The position numbers were made by a program, and so were the translations under genes. From Conoideocrella luteorostrata (taxonomy: Eukaryota; Ascomycota; Sordariomycetes; Hypocreales; Clavicipitaceae): a stretch of 64,000 nucleotides of DNA. The DNA lies in contig JASWJB010000215.1 in the NCBI GenBank assembly GCA_032433595.1, forward strand, positions 1-64,000, given 5' to 3'. Below, piece by piece: positions 1 through 9,666 of the stretch. Position 1 is the stretch's first letter. Each line of letters starts with the position of its first letter. The notes under the pieces were generated by a model. That model was not told the origin of the DNA and searched no databases. It saw nothing but the letters and a program-made list of their open reading frames with translations.

Positions 1-528
1 AAAAAAAAAATAAGGGGGTAAATGGGAAGAAAAGGGGGGATAAGGTGAGTTATTTCCAAGGGGCTGGGGTTTGTGTCGCGATTTAGATGACGAGGCGGCC
101 GATTGCGTAGTCTGGCGAGAGGGATAGCTTGTGCTTATACTCCGCGCTCGGGGGCATTCCTCTTCTTCTTCTTCTTCTTCTCTCTTAGATAGACACCAGA
201 TAAAATTGAATTGTTTTGCACATTGTTTTGCTTCACCTTCCGGTATCGATACACTCGTCACCCGAAGCCCAGTGCTTCCTACAGTTAGACCCGATGTTTT
301 AAAATTAATTTTTTTGGTTGATTGATTTCATCTAGATACTGTTAAGTCACATAAGAGTTGGTAAATATTTATTAGACACTGCCTTGCTTAGCTCTCTATA
401 GCTATCTGGTAACTATTGACCCCAACCCTAAATGCTACAAGTATTAGGCGGTTTACTTATCTCCCGGAAAATTACAGTAAACTTTTACTGGAATAGCCCA
501 GCAGTCTAAGCATCCGCCCTCGCTTACC
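1..528. other. AT-rich non-coding flank
   Basis: No convincing coding region. The stretch opens with an A-run and G-runs and has a short TTC microsatellite at about 163-182. It precedes a small open frame at 529. Base composition and short unrelated frames suggest repeat-derived or intergenic DNA. Confidence 0.5.
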
Positions 529-858
529 ATGGCTCGAAAGGTAACAATTCCGGCCAGGTCCCCTGGGAAGAGGAATGTGAAGAAAACACAAGGGTCACCA
601 GCGAAGGGAAACACCAGTGCAGCGGAGGGAAGCAGCCCTAATGTGGCTAATGGCGAAACTAGCGAGGCTGCTGATAGTAACCGTGGAAGCGCGCCACCTA
701 GCGCGCAAGACCCTAATGCTACCCCTGAAGGAAATAACAATAACGACAATGGGGATTCTGTTGAGTCTGGACACAGAGAATCCCCTAAGCGTAATAGGGC
801 TTCCTCTAAGGAACCCGCGACCACTGTTGCTGCGCCTAAGAAAGTTCATCTTTTTTGA
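529..858 (+). CDS. hypothetical low-complexity protein, 109 aa (doubtful)
   Basis: An ATG-initiated frame of 109 codons. The product is basic at the N-terminus (MARKVTIPARSPGKRN), then rich in Ser, Ala, Asn and Asp, with no recognised domain, signal peptide or membrane segment. Nothing in the family world I can name matches it. It lies tail-to-tail with the decayed coiled-coil frame on the other strand that ends at 881, in a zone with other repeat-like sequence, so it may be the start of a degraded mobile-element or repeat-associated gene. After the stop the other forward frames are soon closed. Codon use is unremarkable. I cannot assign a function and it may not be a real gene. Confidence 0.3.
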   Translation: MARKVTIPARSPGKRNVKKTQGSPAKGNTSAAEGSSPNVANGETSEAADSNRGSAPPSAQDPNATPEGNNNNDNGDSVESGHRESPKRNRASSKEPATTVAAPKKVHLF

Positions 859-880
859 TAGAAATGGTAACCCCTTGTGA

Positions 881-1295
881 CTAGAGGTTATTGACTTGAG
901 CTTTGAGGTCTTTGAATTCGGGCCCAATATATTCCATGCGAGAGTTAAGATGCTCATCGCGACTATCAAGGCTTTTGAATCCGAGTGTACATCTAGACTC
1001 GAGATTCACAACACGATAGACAAGTTGGTTCACCTGTGATTCAAGACTTTAAATCCTATTGTGCATCTAGCCTCAAGATTGTCAGCACGAGTCTCAAGCC
1101 TTTCTATGCGACACTCAAGCCCATCCATGCGAATAGCAAGATTCTCTACACGAGAAGCAAGACGGCTCAGAGCTAAGAGAACTTACTCCTCGAAATTGGC
1201 GGCTGAGATTGGGAGTTGTGGTGTATTGTTGTTTGTTGGGCCTATGGTGGGTGGTGGATGAGGAGAAGAGAGCGTGTGTAGTCGTGGGACCCATT
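881..1295 (-). pseudogene. decayed coiled-coil protein gene (repeat-associated?)
   Basis: Read on the minus strand, this stretch encodes a Pro/Asn-rich lead followed by a heptad-patterned helix (segments such as LASRVENLAIRMDGLE and RIERLETRADNLEARC), then a second copy of the NLE(A/S)RCT(I/L)GFK pattern and a stop at 881-883. The frame is broken twice. There is an in-frame TAA at 1183-1185 just before the helix, and a one-base shift near 1030-1040 between the two NLE..RCT units. The heptads continue across both breaks, which argues that this was once one protein. A TAA in place of CAA would fit a C-to-T change of the repeat-induced point mutation type, but that is inference. No domain name can be given. 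The original start is unclear (possible ATGs near 1294 and 1339 are in another frame). Confidence 0.45.
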
Positions 1296-1348
1296 GAGAA
1301 TGAATAGATTTGTATTGGAAGATGTAAAACACCTGACACCGGATGTCT

Positions 1349-1516
1349 GAACTTACTTCCTACTGTAAATGCAAGTGCTAGCCTATAATATAGCTATAAG
1401 TTTAGTTTTGGAAAGAAAGCCAGCTCTATAGTCCGGGAACTTACTTCCTTGGCTACTTGGAGGAGTATGCAAGAGCTAACTTCACAATATGGCTATAAGT
1501 TCAATCTAGGAAAGAA
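1349..1516. repeat. imperfect direct repeat, two copies of about 70-80 bp
   Basis: Copy A at about 1349-1417 and copy B at about 1437-1516 both begin GAACTTACTTCC, contain ATAT(A/G)GCTATAAGTT in the middle and end in GGAAAGAA. The copies differ by substitutions and an insertion near the 5' part. The pair lies immediately beside the decayed coiled-coil gene and may be the edge of an old element. Confidence 0.55.
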
Positions 1517-2091
1517 CAATGACTAGTTTTTCTGAGATAGGGATACAGGAGCCAGCACTAAAGGGGAATTGTGTTGGTCGCGAGAAAGCGAGAAGCATTT
1601 CGCTGTCAGTTGTTTGCTTCGGAATGGAGGTGCCTGGCCGGATGCAACAGGCTGGCCGGGGCAGGTCAGAACTATCTACTCCGTAGTTTGCAATAACACA
1701 ACCTACGCCGTAGCATCTCGAGCCCCCAAAAAGCCAACCACCACACCTCCCGGAGGCGCCCTGCCTGGTCCGTCGCAGTCCTGCTGGTCACACCCCGCCT
1801 GCATGTCGGCCATTGACCAACCAACCAACCATGCAGCCATACAACTAACTGACTGCCGTCGTCGCCGTCACCATGCATGGCTGAAAATGTCTCGAATGAC
1901 ACACCACGCATGGCCCGATGGCCCGATGGCCCGATGGCGACGCAACACCGCTTTTCTGAATCTGCATCTTCCCCAGATTCTGGTCCGCACGTAACTGGGC
2001 TGGCATTTTTGTTCTTGTCGCGGCTTGCTTTCCTGAGTACGCAGCCGGCTTCCAAGGGCAGGTGTCCATCTCGTACTGTCCATCAGCCAAG
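1517..2091. other. intergenic, upstream of tetraspanin gene
   Basis: No supported gene. It contains a palindrome-family half-site CTACTCCGTAG (about 1677-1687), a run of CCAACCAACCAACC near 1814, and a short tandem repeat of ATGGCCCG at about 1911-1937. The last 200 bases serve as promoter and 5' leader of the tetraspanin gene. Confidence 0.5.
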
Positions 2092-3285
2092 ATGCTGCAT
2101 CTCAACCCTGGTGTTGTGTACATGGTTGTAAGTGCCTGCCTCCATCCGCAACAAAAACCGCCTCGAATCGAAAACAAACGACACTGACGCCCCATGTTCA
2201 GGCGTGCAGCCTCCTCTTTGCCGTCGCAGTGTAAGAAAGGCCTCGTTCACCCCTTCATCAAACCCAACATGGACATCATCCTCAATGGGGGTACGCAACT
2301 AACTAACTGCTCACTCCTCCAACTAACACCAACAAACACGCAGAGTCGTCCACTTCCACGCCGACCACCTCTCCCTCCCCGTCTCCTCCATCATCACCAT
2401 CCTCGCCATCATCCTCCCTATATCCGCCTTCCTCAACGCCTACATCTACCCCAACCTGCTGCGCTCCTCGCACACCTTCACCACCGGCACCATTGCCTCG
2501 CGCCTCGCCCCCGTCGCGCTGCAGGGCCTGCAGGCCATTGTCACCGCCATCCTGGCCACCCTGCTCCTCGAGGGCGTGGTGCCCTCCCCGGCGCTGGACT
2601 TTCTGATCGACTACGAGTGGGAGAAGCTCTACCAGGCCAAGGACGCCAACTACATTATGTACATCCAGGACAACTTCGACTGCTGCGGCCTGAACTCCGT
2701 CGACGACAGGGCCTACCCGTTCTTCTATGTCCCCGGCGGGACGTGTGCCGAGATGCATGGCAGGACCGCCGCGTGCAGGCAGCCGTGGCAGAGGGCCCTG
2801 CAGTTCTTTTCGGGCATTGACTTTGGGATAGTCGTGCTTGTTGGCTTGATGCAGGTGAGTTCGTTCCTACCGAGTTACCAATTTAGCCCGTCAGCCCTTG
2901 ATTTTCTGTAAAAAAAAAAAAAAAAAAAACTTCTTTCGAAAAAGCCGCACGCTTTGTCAAACTTTATCAAATTTTAGAGTACGGCGTGAATGCTAATGTC
3001 CGGGGGGAAACCTCGTTGGAGATGGTTGGGCTTTTGATCATGAGAGAACGAACCGCGTGGTGGACGGCCCTCCGAACGGAGGACTGGAAGCCAGTGGATA
3101 CAGACGACGACGACGAGGGCTCCAGCCGTCTGTTTACCGTGCCGGAAGAATCTGAAGAGTCGTCTGAACAGGGCGAATCTGCTCAGCAGCAGCAGCGGCA
3201 TGGATACGGAGCCATTCGACCACAGACTGAAGCTGGACCATCATCCCATGCGGCTGAGCCGTCTGCTCCGGCAGCAACAGAGTAA
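2092..3285 (+). CDS. tetraspanin (fungal Tsp2/Tsp3-like), 279 aa, 4 exons
   Basis: My model is exons 2092-2127, 2202-2230, 2344-2854 and 3022-3285 (840 nt). The product is a four-pass plasma-membrane organiser. TM1 is near residues 8-27, TM2 begins with SIITILAIILP, and TM3 lies in VALQGLQAIVTAILATLL. The large extracellular loop carries the diagnostic CCG signature (FDCCGLN) plus two further cysteines (TCAEM and AACRQ). TM4 (FGIVVLVGLMQ..VGLLIM) is completed only by using the acceptor at 3021, which is preceded by a good branch point (TGCTAATG). A charged tail of about 80 residues follows, starting RERTAWW and rich in Asp, Ser and Gln. Intron 3 contains a 20-nt poly(A) run. Fungal tetraspanins act in appressorium function, hyphal growth and wall integrity; the exact subfamily is my inference. 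The first two small exons are the least certain part. Confidence 0.8.
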
Positions 3286-3687
3286 CAAATTGTCAGTAGG
3301 TTGAGAGTTATGTCGAACGGGCAACGGGCCGTCGGGGTTTTTTCTTTCTTTCTTTCTTTCTTTCTTTTGCTGGGCTTGGAGTTATATTCTCTCAATTACA
3401 TCTAACTGGGTGATTGTGATCATGATGATGGAATGTCTGCTCTGCTGGTCATGCGCTTTTTTGTCGCTTTCGCATTATTAGCCATTGGCTGGCTGAGCCA
3501 ACAACAGGGGCCATTTTTTCCCGTTCTCTTCTTCGCTGAGCATGGAGTTAACAGTGTAGTCACATAGTGAGGGGATCATACTCCAGAAGGAACACATTCC
3601 GGGTATATACCACTTTCTATTTGCTTTATAAAAATTTTGTCCAGTTGCCTTTTTACAATACGTACTCATCTCCTCAGGCTGGTGCTG
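3286..3687. other. convergent 3' region between tetraspanin and DBP6
   Basis: Non-coding interval between two convergent genes. It holds a (TTTC)n microsatellite at about 3342-3365 and probably the 3' UTRs of both genes. Nothing else is apparent. Confidence 0.6.
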
Positions 3688-6372
3688 CTACTTTTTCCTC
3701 CTCAGCTCCAACGCCTCTTTGCCAAGTTTAGCCAATGCATCCTCATACTCTTGTATTCTTTCCTCGCTCATCTCGTCTATTCTCGTTCTTTCCACCTTTT
3801 GTGCACGCTTCACGCCTTGGCTCTTGGCAATCTTGCCCCAGAACCATCCGCTCTCGTCGTCGCCAACCAGTGTCCACGCACAGCCTGCTCGTCCGGCACG
3901 AGCCGTGCGACCAACGCGGTGAACGTAGCCGGCCACACTGGCAGGCAAGTCGTAGTTGATGACGTGACCCAGCTTGGGGATGTCGATGCCTCGGGCAACG
4001 AGGTCAGAGGCGATGATCAGACGGACAGGTGACGATGGTGTGGTGAATGCCCGGAGAACTCTGCGGCGGATATGGGTGGGCGTGGTGGAGGTCAGTGTAC
4101 TGATTTTACTTTCCAGCGAGGCGTCTAGTAAGGTGAGAAGACGGGACAATCGGAGCGCGGATTCGTTGGACTTGGTGAAGATTAGGGAAATGGGGAGCTG
4201 TGACTGTGACTTGGCGGGAGGAGATTTTGTGCTTTCATCGTCTGAGCTGCTGCTATCGGAACTGGAGCTCGTGTCAGAAGAATCGGAGCTGCTGTCCGAA
4301 TCGTCATCTGAGGATGTATCTGATCCGTCGTGTGCTCCATTGCTCTGACTCTCTTTCAATGTTGACAAAGAAAGAGAAGAGTTGCCATCGGCAAGATCGG
4401 TATTCATGTGCCGCTCTCTCAAAAGGTCAAGAAGATACAACGGCTTGAGATTGGTTTCGTGAACCCGGACCGCATATTCTCGTAGCAGCATGGGCAAGGT
4501 GTGTTCAGCAACCTGCACGTTTGCATCATTCTCCAACACAATCAGCCGTGGTCTCCTTAAAGCTAGCTGACTTAAAAGGCTCAGGTCTCGGGTCAGGGTA
4601 GCACTGAGAATGACTTTGCGGACGCCAGAGTAAGCCATGTCCGGAAAGTCCCGAGCACTGAACTTTTCCGTCTGGAACTTCTGTAACACGAGGGTCAGCC
4701 AGCCTTGGAAGCTCTGTGCGAGGAGTTTGTCAGCTTCGTCCACAACGAGCCAGCGAATATAATCGAGACTGAACCCAGAAGTTTGTTCGATGTGTTCCAC
4801 CAGTCGTCCCGGGGTGCATATCAGTATGTCCACCTTTGACATGAAGTCCACCACATCGCCCTTTATAGCGCCAAGGCGTGGATCACTGTTCGTGTCATCA
4901 GGGTCAATCGCGTCGTCAACGTCTGCCGAAGACAGCAATTTTGCCCGTTGCTTTCTGTCCTCGTCTAGTATTTTTTCGTAGCTGTCGGGATCGTAACGCG
5001 TGTCCCGTTCAATGAGCACCTCTTGCTCCGACTTTATAGATTGACTGCCAACGGCCACACCGACCCGTACTCGTTTGCGATCTTCGCTTTCATGTGCCTT
5101 GGCGCAAATCTCGAATACTTCTTGAGCCTGCCTGACCAGTTCTCGCGTAGGAAGTACGACAAGAGCTCTTAACCTTGTGACAACGCTGCCGCTAATATCG
5201 CGGACAATTGGCAAAGCATATGCGAGAGTTTTACCAGACCCGGTGGCAGCGGATACGAGCAAATCGCCATGCTGCTGTTTGCTTGAGGGGAGGAGGAGGG
5301 GAATAGCGGCAGTCTGGACGGCAAAGGCTTCAGAGTAGCCCTTTTCTGCCAATATCCGGGATGGTCGTTGTGAGATCCCCAGCTCCGTGAATGGTGTCCG
5401 TGTGTCCTGCGAGACTCGTATTGGAGCCGACAACCATGTAGGTAGTGTCTCGTATGTCGGCTTGGTATCGTCTTCCGGCACAACGGCTGGTTGAGGCAAG
5501 GGCTCTAGACCATGTGATTGCACAGGCTCGCCATCTGAATCTTTATTGTCGACTTGGGCAGCTTCATTTGCTAATTTGATTGACTTTGATTTCCGCTCAA
5601 GGACCGCCTTGTGTCTTGCTACTTGTTTCTCGTCAGATGCCTTGCTCTCCTCTTCCGGTACGTCTTTGGGTGGCTTCTTTTTCTTCTCCTTCTTAGGTTT
5701 CCTTTCCTTTTTTGCCACTTCGGGTTCTGGCACAGCATCTGCGGCTTCCGCTCCATCCATATCAACGTCGCTGCTAGAGTCCGGTTTGTTATTGACAACC
5801 TCGGCCGCCGTTTTCATTACTGCGTCCCCCTCTTTATCCAAAGGCTCCTCATCCACCACCTTTTGTTTTGAAGATCGCTCATCGTCAGAGTCATTGTCAG
5901 AGTCATTGTCAGAGTCATCGTCAGAGTCGTCAGCAGCCCTGGTTCGTTGTTTTCTCTTCCTTCTATTCTTCTTCTTCTTCTCACCCTGCACCTCTTTCGC
6001 AGCCGCAACGTCCACAACGGAAGATTTCTTGAACACGGATGTGTCCTTACTCTTCCTCAGCTTCTTAGCCTCAGAGACGTGAGATTCCCCAGCCGCATCT
6101 CGTTTTCGCTTCGAATTGACGGAACTAGGCTCATCGTCAAAGTATTGAATCGGCTTGGGCTCGGGAGTTGCCGCAGCGACAGCAGAAATAGGCTTTGGTT
6201 TCTTGGGGGCCGGAACATATCGAGTGTAGCTGAATTGTTCAACCAGCTTGGGCTGTGTCGTGTCCGACTTTGCAACTAGTGATGACTTGGGATCTGGGAT
6301 AGCCACAGCCGGCGATTGGGTTGGGGCAGGGCTATCCGAACCCTTTGACGGAGGAATGTATCGTGCATACAT
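3688..6372 (-). CDS. DBP6: DEAD-box ATP-dependent RNA helicase Dbp6, 894 aa
   Basis: A nucleolar RNA helicase acting in early 60S ribosomal-subunit assembly. The intronless frame starts at an ATG and has a long Lys/Glu/Asp/Ser-rich N-terminus (about residues 1-310), including DSDNDSDNDSDD repeats. The helicase core has motif I (SAATGSGKT, about residue 374), Ia (PTRELVRQA), TPGRL, motif II DEAD (about 544), motif III SAT (about 589), ASDLVARGIDI and motif VI (HRVGRTARAGR, about 818). Two insertions fit Dbp6: a stretch between motifs Ia and Ib with Asp-rich sequence, and a Ser/Asp-rich insert of about 50 residues early in the second RecA lobe. The acidic extension and split core separate it from Dbp2/Ded1-like helicases. 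It is divergent from GPI3, sharing a 1.1 kb upstream region. Confidence 0.93.
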   Translation of the reverse strand: MYARYIPPSKGSDSPAPTQSPAVAIPDPKSSLVAKSDTTQPKLVEQFSYTRYVPAPKKPKPISAVAAATPEPKPIQYFDDEPSSVNSKRKRDAAGESHVSEAKKLRKSKDTSVFKKSSVVDVAAAKEVQGEKKKKNRRKRKQRTRAADDSDDDSDNDSDNDSDDERSSKQKVVDEEPLDKEGDAVMKTAAEVVNNKPDSSSDVDMDGAEAADAVPEPEVAKKERKPKKEKKKKPPKDVPEEESKASDEKQVARHKAVLERKSKSIKLANEAAQVDNKDSDGEPVQSHGLEPLPQPAVVPEDDTKPTYETLPTWLSAPIRVSQDTRTPFTELGISQRPSRILAEKGYSEAFAVQTAAIPLLLPSSKQQHGDLLVSAATGSGKTLAYALPIVRDISGSVVTRLRALVVLPTRELVRQAQEVFEICAKAHESEDRKRVRVGVAVGSQSIKSEQEVLIERDTRYDPDSYEKILDEDRKQRAKLLSSADVDDAIDPDDTNSDPRLGAIKGDVVDFMSKVDILICTPGRLVEHIEQTSGFSLDYIRWLVVDEADKLLAQSFQGWLTLVLQKFQTEKFSARDFPDMAYSGVRKVILSATLTRDLSLLSQLALRRPRLIVLENDANVQVAEHTLPMLLREYAVRVHETNLKPLYLLDLLRERHMNTDLADGNSSLSLSTLKESQSNGAHDGSDTSSDDDSDSSSDSSDTSSSSDSSSSDDESTKSPPAKSQSQLPISLIFTKSNESALRLSRLLTLLDASLESKISTLTSTTPTHIRRRVLRAFTTPSSPVRLIIASDLVARGIDIPKLGHVINYDLPASVAGYVHRVGRTARAGRAGCAWTLVGDDESGWFWGKIAKSQGVKRAQKVERTRIDEMSEERIQEYEDALAKLGKEALELRRKK

Positions 6373-7482
6373 CTTCCTGGGTTAATAGCTCAGTCGGAAC
6401 CACTGAAAGTGTAAATATAACTGTTCTCACAGTCAATCTCTAAGCAGATCAAGCAGATAGCCATCCAATCCCACCTGCTCCAAAAATTTAGGCGGTGGCC
6501 ATCTTATCGCCATTCTGCCACCTTCCACCGCCAGGCATAACTATTACTGTGTGGCATATTAGGTAGTTAGCTAGGGTCCGCAAATGCGCAAATGCTGCCA
6601 AAACCCAAAAGTGGAAATCCCCGCAAATTCGATTTCTGTTAGTTTTGTTATTCTGAGCATATTGCATTGCTTTAAATCGTTCGTAAATAAGACATTAATT
6701 AATCTCATATAATCTAGTCTTTACTTTGCTTGAACTGTTGTGTAAGAGAAAGCGACTAACCTAGAATATAGCGAGGAAGTGCTAGCTATTATTCTAGATT
6801 TTTCTTTCAGTCCGTTCGTCTGGCTATAAGGAGCCAGTCGAGAGTTCTTATAATCTGCCCAACCGCTGCGCTACGCTTTCAAGAATATAGGCTGGTCACC
6901 ACTATTATAGCCACCACCCACCGTAAGCGTAAGTTACTCCAGTACTCTCTGTACAAAGTTTCAGGCTTGCAGTTAATGTCAGCCACCGCATGTTGTGTTA
7001 CTGCAGGTTCGGCCAAGTTCCAACAAAGTAATAGATGACTTCAGCAGCAACTATCTTGCACCTCAGAGCTTATTACTGTGACTTTTGCTATGACTATCTA
7101 TGCTTTCATAACCGTCTACTACGTACAGGGTACACTAATATCGATAACACATGTGCAGATTCTAGCATCCCACCAGACGAACCCAGCACGTTACAGGGGA
7201 GTGCCACTATTTGGGGTTTGACAGCATTGGGCGGACCTGAGCTAACTAATGCGCCACCGTCATATCGTCCAGAAGGCCCCACCTTTGGCCGCCCCTGCAA
7301 CGTCAGGGGGCAGCACTCGCGAATTCAGGTAAGAGAGTGAGTGAGTGGTCGTCACGCAGCCATCCATCAACTCATGCCGACTGGCAAACGACAAAACAAA
7401 CTGGTCGCAACAGCAAGGCAATGTCGCAAAACATCAAATACCTCACCACATTTTAATAATCATCCTTTATCAAGTCGCCAAG
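6373..7482. other. divergent intergenic region, DBP6 / GPI3 promoters
   Basis: A 1.1 kb gap between two divergently transcribed genes. Frames inside it are short and lack any recognisable protein. It is AT-rich around 6640-6800. The 3' end (from about 7340) is the GPI3 leader; an upstream in-frame extension from 7345 is open, but it begins with GTG and has no conserved sequence. Confidence 0.55.
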
Positions 7483-9068
7483 ATGACACGTCGGCGGTAC
7501 AATATCGCCATGCTGAGCGACTTCTTCTTCCCGCAACCAGGAGGCATCGAGTCTCATATCTACCAACTGTCGAGTAAACTCATAGACCGAGGACACAAAG
7601 TCATCATCATCACGCATTCATATGATGATAGGAAAGGGGTCAGGTATCTCACAAACGGCCTCAAGGTGTACCATGTGCCGTTCTTGGTCATCTACCGTCA
7701 AGCTACATTCCCAACCGTGTTTTCTCTTTTCCCCATCTTGAGATCCATCTTCATTCGGGAGCGGATTGAGATTGTTCATGGACATGGTAGCTTGAGCTGT
7801 CTATCTCATGAGGGGATCCTGCATGCTCGGACCATGGGGCTGAGGACAGTGTTTACAGACCATTCGCTCTTTGGGTTTGCGGACGCGGCTAGCATTCTTA
7901 CCAATAAGCTGCTCAAGTTTATCCTCAGTGATGTTGATCACAGCATATGCGTGAGCCACACATGGTGAGTGAGATGAGATTCCAACCTTCCAATCTTCCA
8001 ATCTTCCAACATGCCTGAAACGTGGCCGCCATATCACACGACTCAAATTCAACATCTCTCTAATTGATAATCCACAGCAAAGAGAACACTGTGCTTCGTG
8101 CGTCTCTCGACCCCCTCATGGTCTCCGTCATTCCCAACGCCGTCGTGGCGGAAAACTTCTGCCCCCGCGACTACCCATCTTCTCCAAGTGCACCCTTCGC
8201 ACCAGATCCTTCCCCCCAACGCCTCGGGCCCAATGACATGCTTACCATAGTTGTCATCTCCCGTCTCTTCTACAACAAAGGCACTGATCTCCTCATCGCC
8301 GCTATCCCGCGCATCTTGGAAAACCACCCCAACACACGCTTCATCATTGCCGGCTCCGGACCCAAAGCTATCGACCTGGAGCAAATGATTGAGCAAAACG
8401 TCCTCCAAGATCGCGTCGAGATGCTCGGTCCCGTCCGCCACGAAGATGTCCGCGATGTCATGATCCGTGGCCACATCTATCTCCATCCCTCACTCACAGA
8501 AGCCTTTGGAACCGTCATTGTCGAAGCCGCAAGTTGCGGATTATACGTCGTTTGCACCCAAGTCGGCGGCATTCCCGAAGTTCTCCCCTCGCACATGACG
8601 ACCTTTGCCAAACCCGAGGAGGATGATCTCGTCATCGCAACATGCAAAGCCATCACCGCCGTGCGCGCGGGCAAAGTCCGGACAGAGAAGTTCCACGAGC
8701 AGGTCAAGAAGATGTACTCTTGGTCCAACGTTGCCATGCGTACGGAGCGCGTATACGACGGCATCACAGGGACTATCAGCGAGGAAGAATTCTATGGATT
8801 CGACACGGGGGGTTATAACGGCAGCAGGACCCGTAATTTCGTGCTGATTGATCGGTTGAAGCGGTACTATGGATGTGGCATCTGGGCGGGCAAGTTATTT
8901 TGTCTGTGCATGGTCATTGATTATCTGTTCTTTTTGTTTCTGGAGTGTTGGTTCCCCCGAGAGAACATCGATATCTGTCCGGACTGGCCGAGGAAGGTGT
9001 TGGAGGAAAATGGGAAGAAGGAAAGGAGGAGTAATCGATCGAGCACGTCCCAGCGGACTGAAGGCTAG
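7483..9068 (+). CDS. GPI3: GPI3/PIG-A, GlcNAc-phosphatidylinositol transferase catalytic subunit, 490 aa
   Basis: Exons 7483-7964 and 8078-9068; the intron has GTGAGT, a CTAATTG branch point and ACAG. The enzyme transfers GlcNAc from UDP-GlcNAc to phosphatidylinositol on the cytosolic face of the ER, the first step of GPI-anchor synthesis. The start is the ATG in CAAGATGACA, which gives the family's N-terminus [18 protein letters not shown] followed by [11 protein letters not shown]. Other GT4/GT-B hallmarks are the central VIPNAV segment, [13 protein letters not shown] (start of the second lobe) and the EX7E motif (EAFGTVIVE, about residues 301-309). One C-terminal membrane segment ([17 protein letters not shown], about 432-450) anchors it in the ER. 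The length matches fungal and animal PIG-A. A poorly conserved basic tail ends the protein. Confidence 0.95.
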
Positions 9069-9666
9069 GATGATGCAGTTACACTCACTCACTGGCCTGC
9101 AATATGAAAATGGGGTTGCATGGAAAATGTTGGCCTTGGCTACCATTGGCTACCATTGATTGCGAAGTTTGTATTGTATCAGAAGTTGCATTCTCTGTCT
9201 CAAATCAGGACGAAGCATGGCGTTTGGGGATTAAGCATAAATGTGGAATAGACACCCATAGTGGGTACGATTCTCCCTTCTTTTTCAATAATTTGCGATG
9301 CTGTGAAAGCCAGTTCACATAGATCAGATTGCCCCCCCAGGACTCCCCCCTTTTTTTTTCTCCCTGGGACCTAGAAAACACTTGAGCACAATCAGGTTGT
9401 GAAATAATAGCATTATGTATATCTAGTATCTCTTATTCCACGCTATCCACAACTCCATCCCCCCTCTACCCCCTCTACGTCAAAGAGTAGTGGGTAAGAA
9501 ATGTCAGAACCAAAACCGATCCAGTACCATACATGCGCGCTCATACACCATAATCAAACAAACCGTCTCCAGTCCTATCGGCTAAATCCCTCAGAATCGG
9601 CAAGCCCATGCTTCTACCTCTCTTGAGTTTGGGGCTCACTAAACGACATGATTGTGCAAATAACCC
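9069..9666. other. convergent 3' intergenic region
   Basis: Interval between the GPI3 stop and the stop of the bromodomain gene. There are C- and T-runs near 9331-9360. No gene is supported. Confidence 0.55.

Noticed and set aside
4200..4348. Ser/Glu-rich forward frames over DBP6
   Set aside because: Antisense shadow of the Ser/Asp repeats in DBP6.
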